DNA from: an uncultured Chlorobiaceae bacterium
Lineage (GTDB): Bacteria; Bacteroidota; Chlorobiia; Chlorobiales; Chlorobiaceae
DNA: 11,604 bases
Reading direction: 5' to 3'
NCBI GenBank assembly: GCA_903874585.1
Contig: CAIQSY010000072.1
Location: 1 to 11,604 of the forward strand
The notes beneath the pieces are model-generated. The model was not told the DNA's origin and made no database searches. It saw only the letters and a program-made list of their open reading frames with translations. Shown in pieces: positions 1 through 6,141 of this stretch. Numbering within the stretch: position 1 is the first letter of the stretch; each line of letters opens with the position of its first letter. The translations under genes and the position numbers were made by a program.

Positions 1-86
1 CCATGCGTTATGGCAAGCGGGAGCCGAGCGTAATTATGAAAAAAGAGACTTTTTTCAGTCTCAAGAGTAATCGGTAATGGTGTCAT
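1..86 (-). CDS. argD: acetylornithine aminotransferase-like protein, N-terminal fragment
   Basis: This is the first 28 codons of a minus-strand gene that continues past the left edge of the window. It starts at the ATG on bases 86-84, with a purine-rich AGAGAGAG just upstream as a plausible ribosome site. The visible peptide reads MTPLPITLETEKSLFFHNYA then RLPLAITH. The pattern LFFxNYARLPLAI followed by His-Gly is what I know from the beginning of class III, PLP-dependent acetylornithine aminotransferases in Bacteroidetes and Chlorobi. That enzyme transaminates N-acetylglutamate semialdehyde in arginine synthesis. The active-site lysine and PLP-binding regions are outside the window, so another class III aminotransferase is possible. 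Two plus-strand frames are also open from the window edge to stops near 70 and 77, but they show no family resemblance. Confidence 0.62.
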   Translation of the reverse strand, partial: MTPLPITLETEKSLFFHNYARLPLAITH

Positions 87-350
87 GCTCTCTCTATCTT
101 CTTAAAATTCTCAATGAAAAATTGTTCAGCGCAAGCCAACGGTACTTTGTTGACCCACTTCGTCAGGCGGAGCATTGAACCCGCCACAAAAACGAATTGC
201 CGCTTAATCTACGGAAAAAATAAATTACTGGACAAAGGGAAACGCTATGCCGTTGTTACGGGATTCTCCACCGTCCACAAATCGCTTCATGCCCGACGGT
301 TTTGCGGCGGTTTGGTTGTTATTAGTGTATAACGGGATTATCTTGGATGG

Positions 351-378
351 TTGTCGATAAGTATTTTTATGCTATTAT
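351..378 (+). promoter_or_regulatory. candidate sigma-70-type promoter toward the restriction-modification block
   Basis: TTGTCG (351-356) and TATTAT (373-378) are separated by 16 bases. They lie about 40 bases upstream of the small reading frame at 418, which has a good ribosome site. This is the only reasonable promoter seen ahead of the methyltransferase and nuclease genes. Confidence 0.4.
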
Positions 379-402
379 AAGTTAATAGAGATATCGCCTT
401 AA
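374..402 (-). promoter_or_regulatory. candidate minus-strand promoter toward the argD-like gene
   Basis: Read on the minus strand, TTAAGG (402-397), 17 bases, and a perfect TATAAT (379-374) form a promoter candidate facing left. Its -10 overlaps the -10 of the plus-strand candidate, so the two would compete for polymerase. The transcript would have a leader of about 280 bases before the argD-like start. Confidence 0.35.
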
Positions 403-417
403 CCGAGGGAAGAAAAG

Positions 418-597
418 ATGAAAGAGTCGAAAACAGGGATAATGCTTGATACAGAAGCGAAATTGAGCGTTCAGGATGATATTTTGGGAAGTGTTGCTGC
501 TGAAAGGTTTATCGCACCTATTCAGCGTGAACCATTCGACTACACTTCGTGGCAAAAAGAGTTGAGAATGCTTTACCTTGACACATCAAAACGATGA
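418..597 (+). pseudogene. 59-codon frame, probable remnant of an antitoxin fused to the first residues of a PIN-type toxin
   Basis: The frame starts at ATG 418 behind a good ribosome site, GAGGGA at 405-410 with a seven-base gap, and stops at TGA 595-597. Residues 1-50 are acidic and polar and end in REPFDYTSWQKELR. That resembles the C-terminal half of small antitoxins in type II toxin-antitoxin operons. The last nine residues read MLYLDTSKR, and MLYLDTS is the classic opening of PIN-domain (VapC-like) toxins, whose first Asp binds metal. In intact modules toxin and antitoxin are separate genes, so one frame carrying both suggests a deletion that removed the antitoxin tail and nearly all of the toxin. 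The frame ends nine bases before the methyltransferase ATG. Alternatively it is an intact small protein, for example a leader or controller of the restriction-modification unit. The family assignment is by eye only. Confidence 0.5.
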
Positions 598-606
598 AAA
601 ACGGCT

Positions 607-1440
607 ATGCCACAATTATTATCAAAAACAGAAGTTATTCCAACAGGGTTAGAAGAAATAATAATGCAAAAAGTTTCTTCTACTGTTAACGGTATAGATA
701 ACTTAGCAGCTTATCGTGATAAGTTTATTTGTGGAGACGCATTAACGGTGATGCGTCAGATGCCAAGTTCCAGTTTGGATCTTGTCGTTACCTCTCCACC
801 ATATAACTTGAAAAATTCCACAGGTAATGGAATGAAAGACGGTCGAGGTGGTAAGTGGGCTAATGCAGCGCTTGTTAATGGTTACTCTGATCATGACGAC
901 AATATGCCTCATGATGAATACGCCCAATGGCAGCGTGATTGTTTAGCTGAAATGTTTCGTCTGATTAAGGATGATGGTGCCATTTTTTATAACCATAAAT
1001 GGCGTGTACAAGCGGGTTTGTTGCAAGATCGCCAAGATATTGTTGCTGGTTTTCCTGTACGTCAAATCATTATCTGGCGCAGAAAAGGAGGATTTAATTT
1101 CAATAAAGGTTATTTCTTACCTACTTATGAAGTAATCTATATGATTTGTAAAAAAAATTTCGTTTTGGCGAAGGGCGCTAATGCTTATGGTGATATTTGG
1201 GAGTTTACTCAGGAAATGAAAAACGAGCATCCTGCTCCATTTCCTGTTGCTCTTATTGAGCGTATTATTTCAAGCACGGATGCACAGATTATTCTTGACC
1301 CTTTTATGGGAAGCGGAACAACAGCTATTGCTGCGAAACAACTCAATCGTTTTTTTATAGGTATTGAGTTGTCATCGGACTACGTTGATCTGTCAAAAAA
1401 ACGTTTGGAAAGAACCCTCAACACACTTCGGTTATTTTGA
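607..1440 (+). CDS. site-specific DNA methyltransferase (N6_N4 family, beta order, probably m4C)
   Basis: This is the modification enzyme of a type II system and transfers a methyl group from S-adenosylmethionine to an exocyclic amino group of its target base. The catalytic motif IV TSPPYNL is at residues 62-68. Motif X (HPAPFP, 208-213), the AdoMet-binding motif I (DPFMGSGTT, 231-239) and IGIELS (251-256) follow near the C-terminus, which is the beta-class order. TSPPY is most common in N4-cytosine enzymes. That agrees with the adjacent nuclease, because the MvaI and BcnI partner methylases make N4-methylcytosine. An adenine target is not excluded. ATG 607 has no clear ribosome site. ATG 664 would remove 19 residues that the fold does not need and is a real alternative. 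The length of 277 residues is normal. The stop overlaps the nuclease start by one base. The gene is AT-rich compared with the aroA side of the window, consistent with acquisition. Confidence 0.9.
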   Translation: MPQLLSKTEVIPTGLEEIIMQKVSSTVNGIDNLAAYRDKFICGDALTVMRQMPSSSLDLVVTSPPYNLKNSTGNGMKDGRGGKWANAALVNGYSDHDDNMPHDEYAQWQRDCLAEMFRLIKDDGAIFYNHKWRVQAGLLQDRQDIVAGFPVRQIIIWRRKGGFNFNKGYFLPTYEVIYMICKKNFVLAKGANAYGDIWEFTQEMKNEHPAPFPVALIERIISSTDAQIILDPFMGSGTTAIAAKQLNRFFIGIELSSDYVDLSKKRLERTLNTLRLF

Positions 1441-2225
1441 TGAAAAAAATCTATACAAAAGTCTCATTGATTGCTGCTTTGCGCGAGATTAGGGATATGG
1501 GCTGGATTGAAAACCGTCGGCATGGAAATGCTGGTGGTGTTGGCAATACAATCGAGGATTTGCTTGGCATAGAAGAAAATAATTTACCCATTCCGAATGC
1601 TGCTGAATGGGAGTTAAAATGTCAACGATCAAACACATCATCTCTTATAACATTGATGCACATGGAGCCTTCGCCTCGCACCTTGTCTTTGGTGTCATCG
1701 TTATTACTGCCAAAATATGGGTGGGCACATCAGCAAGCTGGAGGAAAGTATTCTGAAGAAGAAATGAGCTTTCGATCGACCATTAATGCGCTATCAAGAA
1801 CAGACAGAGGCTTTGGAATTAAGGTTAATCATGAAGAACGACGTATTGAAGTTTCTTTTGAATCTGGAGCAATTGACTCAAGGCACAAAGAATGGATAGA
1901 TACCATCAATAACCGAATTGGTTTGCAAGAATTAAATCCACAGCCTTACTGGGGATTCGATGATCTGTTTCATAAAGCAGCAACCAAACTTGGTAACTGC
2001 TTTTATATCAAAGCAGATGTACAAAAAATTGATGGCAAAGAGCATTACTCATATCGTGAAATTTTTATGTTAAAAGGCTTTTCACAAAGCAAGTTTATTG
2101 CGGCAATCGAAGCAGGTAATCTGTTAGTAGATTTTGATGCACGTAGCGGACACAATCACGGTACAAAATTCAGATTAAGGCAAAACTGTATGCCAGAAAT
2201 CTATGAAACAGCGGAGAAACTGTGA
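1440..2225 (+). CDS. MvaI/BcnI-family restriction endonuclease, possibly catalytically altered
   Basis: This is the likely restriction partner of the preceding methyltransferase. I use ATG 1440, which overlaps the methyltransferase TGA by one base; an in-frame TTG lies one codon earlier. The 261-residue product has the MutH/MvaI signature: GNTIEDLLG at 35-43, whose Glu39 matches the early MutH active-site Glu, then EWELKCQ with the E58-x-K60 pair of the PD-(D/E)xK fold. Known relatives MvaI and BcnI act as monomers, nick one strand at a time and recognise CCWGG or CCSGG, so a CCNGG-type target is the natural guess. Position 53, five residues before Glu58, is Asn (codon AAT, 1596-1598). From memory the family has Asp there as a metal ligand, so the enzyme may be weakened or dead, unless Glu56 substitutes. 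The C-terminal part (about 165-250) is well formed and the frame is intact. Codon use is AT-rich like its partner. Confidence 0.8.
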   Translation: MKKIYTKVSLIAALREIRDMGWIENRRHGNAGGVGNTIEDLLGIEENNLPIPNAAEWELKCQRSNTSSLITLMHMEPSPRTLSLVSSLLLPKYGWAHQQAGGKYSEEEMSFRSTINALSRTDRGFGIKVNHEERRIEVSFESGAIDSRHKEWIDTINNRIGLQELNPQPYWGFDDLFHKAATKLGNCFYIKADVQKIDGKEHYSYREIFMLKGFSQSKFIAAIEAGNLLVDFDARSGHNHGTKFRLRQNCMPEIYETAEKL

Positions 2226-2293
2226 TATGCAATTGAGCAAATAGCTGTATTATTATTTGTATTTTTTCGATAGTTACCCCCCACCACAGCCGA

Positions 2294-3796
2294 TCAAAAC
2301 CTCAACTGAAACGTCGTCCCTTCACCCAATGCGCTTGCAACGCTCACCTTGATATGCTGCAAATTGGCAAGTTTTTTCACGATTGAAAGCCCAAGCCCTA
2401 ACCCGCCTGTGCTTGATGTGCGGGATTCATCAACACGGTAAAAGCGATCGAAAATAGCGTGCAGTTTTTCTTCTGGAATGCCAATACCTTGATCGCTGAT
2501 GCTGCACGTTACGGTATTGCCCGACTGTTCAACAGCAATCGTTATTGATGAACCTGACAGTGAGTACTTCACCGCGTTCGACACAATATTCTCCACCATC
2601 ATCTCAACCATACCGGCATCGGCGGCAACTGTTGTGCTGTCTGCACAGGTCACCGCCACGGCAATGCCTTTCGCTTGTGCGGATGAACGGACTCGCTCAA
2701 CAACATTGTTGAGATGGTGTGACAGTATGAGGGTTTCAATGTGCGGCTGCATGGTGCTGCTCTCATGGCGGGCAAGCAGAAGCAGTTGTTCAAGCATGCG
2801 CCCCATGCGGTTCAGCTCATTAAGACAGAGGTGAATTTTGGCTTCGTAATGTTCCCGTTCACGAGGTTTGCGTACCAGCACTTCAAGCGTGCCTTTCACC
2901 ACAGCAAGTGGCGTTTTCAGCTCATGCGAAGCGTCGGCAGTAAAATTCTTTTCGCGCTGAAACGCATCCTGCATCCGCCCAAACAGTGCGTTGATGGTTG
3001 CCACAAGGCGATAAAGTTCATCGCGATGATTCGGTAACGGAATACGCTGATCGAGCTTTGTTTGCGACATCTGTTCGGCAGTGGCAATAACCTTTTCTAT
3101 CGGGCGGATGCTTCTGCCAGCAATGGATCGGGTCAGCACAAAAAGTGTGAGAATAATCAGAGGAAAGGCGACAAGAAAAATATCCTGCAAATCGCGCAGC
3201 ACAATGATGGCGTTTTTCATGGGAACAGCAACAAGCAAGTAGCCAGTCACCGCGCCACTGCTGTTGAAGAGTGGCACCTGAACTTGACGGACGGTTGAGT
3301 TGCCAACATGGCTATTAAAAAAGGAGATGCCACTCCGATGACGTTCAGTCGGCAGCATGTTCTGATTCAGATTCGTTGATTTTATCATCATTGCGCCTGA
3401 GCTGTTCGCAAGCTGTACAAACTCGGGATCAACATCTCTCTTTTTTTTCTTCCAATGATAACTCCGTTCATCCCTGAGATGGTGATGCTGTTTTCTCTCT
3501 TTGTGGCTATCATCATCGTTGATTTCACGCTCAAGAAAGAGGGCAAATTCTTTGATGTCGTGGCCTGTTCTGCTGGCAAACGGTAACATTTCAGCAACTT
3601 CATGCTGAAGCTCTTCATCAACATGGCGATAAACAACCCGATCAACGGTAAAGTAAATTGCCGTAAAGACAAGCAGAATCAGAACCGCAGTGGCGGTCGT
3701 GTAGTAAAGCGCTATTCGATTGCGCAGGCTCATGTTCCACCAGTGCGCTTTTGAGCGCTGGTCTTGCGGAAAAGTGGTGTGCGGCTTCGTGTTCAT
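2294..3796 (-). CDS. sensor histidine kinase (HAMP-HisKA-HATPase), OmpR-family partner
   Basis: This is a membrane-bound kinase of 500 residues that autophosphorylates and passes phosphate to the regulator encoded just upstream. Transmembrane helix 1 is at about 28-50, the outer sensor loop at 52-200, helix 2 at about 203-222 and HAMP at about 222-275. The phosphoacceptor is His291 in FTADASHELKTPLAVV. The ATPase domain shows the N box (VENIVSNAVKYS, 401-412), G1 (DQGIGI, 435-440), F box (FDRFYR, 449-454) and G2 (GGLGLGLSI, 464-472). The outer loop has a striking stretch at 92-123 with clustered Asp, six His (three consecutive) and runs of Lys and Arg, suggesting metal or another charged ligand. 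The ATG overlaps the regulator's TGA as ATGA, which fixes the start; Met22 is a less likely alternative. The architecture resembles copper and heavy-metal sensors, but the signal is unknown. Confidence 0.93.
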   Translation of the reverse strand: MNTKPHTTFPQDQRSKAHWWNMSLRNRIALYYTTATAVLILLVFTAIYFTVDRVVYRHVDEELQHEVAEMLPFASRTGHDIKEFALFLEREINDDDSHKERKQHHHLRDERSYHWKKKKRDVDPEFVQLANSSGAMMIKSTNLNQNMLPTERHRSGISFFNSHVGNSTVRQVQVPLFNSSGAVTGYLLVAVPMKNAIIVLRDLQDIFLVAFPLIILTLFVLTRSIAGRSIRPIEKVIATAEQMSQTKLDQRIPLPNHRDELYRLVATINALFGRMQDAFQREKNFTADASHELKTPLAVVKGTLEVLVRKPREREHYEAKIHLCLNELNRMGRMLEQLLLLARHESSTMQPHIETLILSHHLNNVVERVRSSAQAKGIAVAVTCADSTTVAADAGMVEMMVENIVSNAVKYSLSGSSITIAVEQSGNTVTCSISDQGIGIPEEKLHAIFDRFYRVDESRTSSTGGLGLGLSIVKKLANLQHIKVSVASALGEGTTFQLRF

Positions 3797-4470
3797 GGGG
3801 ATGCGGGTTCACGAACAATGTAGCCGACGCCACGGATGGTGTGGATAAGCTGCTCACAATCAGCCGCTTCAAGTTTACGGCGTAGAAAAGTGATATAGAC
3901 ATCAATCACCGAAGTGTCGGAATCAAAATGAATATCCCACACATGTTCAATAATGCGGCTTCGTGTGCAGACACGCTCTTTGTTGCGTACCAGATATTCG
4001 AGCAGAGCGAACTCTTTTGGGGTGAGGGCGATCTCCTCTTCACCAGCAAACACTTGATGCGTTGCAGGATTAATTGTGAGCATTCCAGCGCGGAGCATGT
4101 CGTCAGTGCTGTTTTTGCTGCGGAGCTGCACCCTGATACGAGCCAGCAACTCTTCAAACTCGAATGGCTTTTTCATGTAGTCGTTCGCGCCAGCATCAAG
4201 CCCGAAAACCACATCTTCAACCGTATCTTTTGCGGTGAGAAAAAGAATCGGCACGAGGCTGCCAGCTTTACGAAGCTGACGGCACACCTCAATACCGCTC
4301 AATGCGGGAATCATCCAGTCAACAATCAGCAGATCATACTCATTGGTGAGAGCGAAATCAAGACCGTGTTTGCCATCGTAAGCGAGATCAACGGCAAAAT
4401 ACTCCTCTTCAAGCCCCTCTTTCAGAAAACCGGCAATTCCCGGTTCATCTTCAATAATGAGTATTCTCAT
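3793..4470 (-). CDS. two-component response regulator, OmpR/PhoB family
   Basis: This is a 225-residue transcription factor controlled by phosphorylation. The receiver domain (1-115) has the acidic pocket E7-D8, phosphoacceptor Asp51 in LLIVDWMIP, Thr79 in FLTA and Lys101 in KKPF. The C-terminal winged helix (about 128-220) ends in the family-typical sequence RGVGYIVREP. It is the middle gene of a minus-strand operon. The DUF4405-type gene ends 18 bases upstream, and the kinase start overlaps its stop by four bases, so kinase and regulator are a cognate pair. OmpR-type regulators bind direct repeats with about an 11-base period. Such a repeat lies ahead of this operon, suggesting autoregulation. 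No clear ribosome site is seen at the ATG, and translation may depend on coupling to the gene before it. Confidence 0.94.
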   Translation of the reverse strand: MRILIIEDEPGIAGFLKEGLEEEYFAVDLAYDGKHGLDFALTNEYDLLIVDWMIPALSGIEVCRQLRKAGSLVPILFLTAKDTVEDVVFGLDAGANDYMKKPFEFEELLARIRVQLRSKNSTDDMLRAGMLTINPATHQVFAGEEEIALTPKEFALLEYLVRNKERVCTRSRIIEHVWDIHFDSDTSVIDVYITFLRRKLEAADCEQLIHTIRGVGYIVREPASP

Positions 4471-4488
4471 CTGCTTATGTTTATATAG

Positions 4489-5022
4489 TTAATCGCGATC
4501 TTCACCATCTTTTTCAGATGCTTTTGAAAGGGCGAGAATATCGGCAAGCACCTCTTTTGGATTTTTTCCATTGCTTCGTGCAATCTGCTCAACGGTCGCC
4601 GTGGGGTTATTCACAATAATTCCCTTGCGACTCAGCTCATCAGCAAGTGCCTGCGGCGTGGTTTTTATCACCAGCGCAACGGTTTCAAGCGATGAATCGC
4701 CAAGTGCAAACGCTGCCATTTTTGCAGGATTCTCTTTCCCCTCCTTTTCACCAAAGATAGGCAATACCGACACAAGAACGGTAGCTACGCCTGCACCCAT
4801 AATAAGCAATGCTAACTTTTTTGAAAGATAACCAGTGAACTGTTTCCGGTTGGCAACCAGATGCAGCACGACGGCACAGACAAAAAGCCAGCTCAGCCAT
4901 TTGTGGATGGGTTCAACCAAACCCATTTCGATATCAAAAAAAATCAAAATTCCAGTTACTGCTGAAATTGTAAATGCCCCTACAGCAAGAGGCGTTGCCC
5001 AGCTTTTGATTGATGCGTTCAT
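4489..5022 (-). CDS. DUF4405-type small membrane protein, first gene of the two-component operon
   Basis: This is a 177-residue inner-membrane protein. Three hydrophobic helices lie at about 9-29, 42-58 and 70-89. His40 (EPIHKWLSW) and His54 (VVLHLVANRKQF) sit at the ends of the second helix. This pattern matches DUF4405 / cytochrome b-like membrane proteins, where such His residues may hold haem, but haem binding is inference. Residues 95-177 are soluble, with a helical part (TVEQIARSNGKNPKEVLADI) and a charged tail. The start ATG has AGAGAG upstream. The gene leads the operon and ends 18 bases before the response regulator. It may therefore be the target of the two-component system, or an accessory protein that relays a redox or metal signal to the kinase. 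Its specific function is unknown. Confidence 0.75.
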   Translation of the reverse strand: MNASIKSWATPLAVGAFTISAVTGILIFFDIEMGLVEPIHKWLSWLFVCAVVLHLVANRKQFTGYLSKKLALLIMGAGVATVLVSVLPIFGEKEGKENPAKMAAFALGDSSLETVALVIKTTPQALADELSRKGIIVNNPTATVEQIARSNGKNPKEVLADILALSKASEKDGEDRD

Positions 5023-5041
5023 ACTCTCTTTTTGTTGATTA

Positions 5042-5069
5042 TTGTTATGGATGCATTTACTGTTATCAA
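5042..5069 (-). promoter_or_regulatory. candidate promoter of the DUF4405-regulator-kinase operon
   Basis: On the minus strand TTGATA (5069-5064) and TAACAA (5047-5042) are spaced by 16 bases, about 20 bases ahead of the ATG at 5022. The direct repeats at 5083-5124 lie upstream of this -35 box, the usual place for an activator of the OmpR type. Confidence 0.35.
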
Positions 5070-5084
5070 GGTAATACCAGAATT

Positions 5085-5144
5085 CTTAAAGGAATCCCAT
5101 GATGAAGCTTAAATTTTGCTTAAAATTGTGATTCCTATTGTGAT
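5085..5144. promoter_or_regulatory. direct-repeat cluster between divergent genes, candidate response-regulator operator
   Basis: GCTTAAA occurs at 5107-5113 and again at 5118-5124, an exact 11-base period, and a third CTTAAA is at 5085-5090. On the minus strand these read TTTAAGC, N4, TTTAAGC, in line with OmpR/PhoB-type tandem half sites. Adjacent to them ATTGTGAT occurs at 5125-5132 and at 5137-5144, a 12-base period. TGTGATACT (5139-5147) could also be an extended -10 for the divergent PPK2 gene. The function is inferred from geometry. Confidence 0.4.
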
Positions 5145-5161
5145 ACTCTTCATTCATCTTA

Positions 5162-6055
5162 TTGACCACAACAGCCATGCACGTTGATTATAATGCACTG
5201 CGGATTCGGGAAGGCGAAAAAGTCAATCTCGCGAAACGACCAACCATGATTGAGCCGCTCTACCGCTCAAAAGAGGAGTACAAGGAGATGCTGGCTGAAA
5301 ATGTCCGGCAGTTAAGCACGCTGCAACAGGTGCATTATGCCGATAACCGATATGCGCTGCTGTTGATTTTTCAGGCAATGGATGCGGCAGGCAAAGATAG
5401 CGTTATCAAGCATGTGATGTCGGGCGTTAATCCGCAAGGGTGCCAGGTTTTCAGCTTCAAGCATCCGTCAGCCGAAGAGCTTGACCACGATTTTCTCTGG
5501 CGAACGAACCGATCGCTGCCGGAACGCGGCAGCATTGGTATTTTCAACCGTTCATACTATGAAGAGGTGCTGATTGTGCGCGTGCATCCGCACATTCTTG
5601 CCATGCAAGGTGTTCCCGATGCAATGATAAATGATGAAAAGGTGTGGGAGCACCGTTATCACTCTATCGTGAACATGGAACGGCATCTTTACCATAATGG
5701 TACACGGATTGTGAAGTTTTTTCTCCATCTCTCACAAGAGGAGCAGCGGAAACGCTTTCTCGACCGTATTGATACGCCTGAAAAAAACTGGAAGTTCAGC
5801 GCTGCTGATGTTGAAGAGCGGCAATACTGGAAGCAGTACATGCTCGCTTATGAAGCCTGTTTCAGCGCAACCAGCACGCATTATGCGCCGTGGTATGTGG
5901 TGCCTGCTGATGATAAAAAGAGTGCCCGGCTGCTGGTATCGAATATTATTGTGCAAACGCTTGAATCGCTCAAGTTATCGTACCCTGAAGCTACTCCACA
6001 ACGCCTTCAAGAGCTTGCCGATATTCGCCAGCGCTTGATGAGAGAGGGACGGTAA
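5162..6055 (+). CDS. ppk2: polyphosphate kinase 2 family protein (polyphosphate:AMP/ADP phosphotransferase)
   Basis: This cytoplasmic enzyme uses inorganic polyphosphate to phosphorylate nucleotides. The P-loop is at residues 70-80 (FQAMDAAGKDS, with Lys78). The second phosphate-binding motif, GIFNRSYYEEVLIVRVHP, is at 126-143. Later parts carry FFLHLSQEEQRKRFLDRI and the basic WKFSAADVEER. The FNRSYYEE version, rather than FDRSWYNR, points to the class III-like group that can use AMP and ADP, though class alone does not prove the substrate. The length of 297 residues is normal for a single-domain PPK2. The start may be TTG 5162 or ATG 5177 (five residues shorter); neither has a clear ribosome site, and I slightly favour the ATG because the family-like sequence begins there. 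The gene diverges from the two-component operon. The HD phosphohydrolase gene follows after 86 bases in the same direction. Confidence 0.92.
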   Translation: MTTTAMHVDYNALRIREGEKVNLAKRPTMIEPLYRSKEEYKEMLAENVRQLSTLQQVHYADNRYALLLIFQAMDAAGKDSVIKHVMSGVNPQGCQVFSFKHPSAEELDHDFLWRTNRSLPERGSIGIFNRSYYEEVLIVRVHPHILAMQGVPDAMINDEKVWEHRYHSIVNMERHLYHNGTRIVKFFLHLSQEEQRKRFLDRIDTPEKNWKFSAADVEERQYWKQYMLAYEACFSATSTHYAPWYVVPADDKKSARLLVSNIIVQTLESLKLSYPEATPQRLQELADIRQRLMREGR

Positions 6056-6141
6056 GTGTATTGGCACAACGTCTCACCATTTGGCAGAGCTGCTTTCTTG
6101 CGTATCTTGCTGCACAACCTTCTTAACCAGCGAAAAGTCCT

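Larger units (their letters stand above)
87..417. other. gene-poor spacer between the argD-like gene and the restriction-modification block
   Basis: No convincing gene is seen here. A 72-codon plus-strand frame (114-332) has no ribosome site and an unnatural composition, so I treat it as chance. The stretch has imperfect inverted repeats: 180-194 against 297-311 (12 of 15 match) and ACCGTC 270-275 against GACGGT 295-300. If the minus-strand promoter candidate near 374-402 is real, this stretch is a roughly 280-base untranslated leader of the argD-like gene. It could equally be decayed mobile or coding DNA. Confidence 0.5.

Noticed and set aside
39..62. Two mutually exclusive hairpins (AAAAAAG/CTTTTTT and GAGACT/AGTCTC) resembling an attenuator
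   Set aside because: They lie inside the coding start of the argD-like gene and the A/T runs encode ordinary residues; nothing else supports attenuation.
1..77. Plus-strand frames open from the window edge, possible end of an upstream gene
   Set aside because: The minus-strand frame gives a recognisable aminotransferase N-terminus, so the plus-strand frames are taken as its shadows.
114..332. 72-codon plus-strand reading frame
   Set aside because: No ribosome site, Arg/Lys/Cys-rich composition typical of chance translation, no family resemblance.
354..2276. TCGATAAGTA (354-363) and TCGATAGTTA (2267-2276) as flanking attachment repeats of the restriction block
   Set aside because: Only 8 of 10 bases match, the sequences are AT-rich, and no integrase is present.
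2499..4488. Several plus-strand frames of 78-186 codons opposite the kinase and regulator
   Set aside because: They are antisense shadows of well-supported genes with full catalytic motifs on the minus strand.
5099..5131. Ten-codon frame MMKLKFCLKL in the divergent spacer as a leader peptide
   Set aside because: It consists of the direct-repeat DNA itself and has only a weak GGA upstream; no attenuator hairpin follows.
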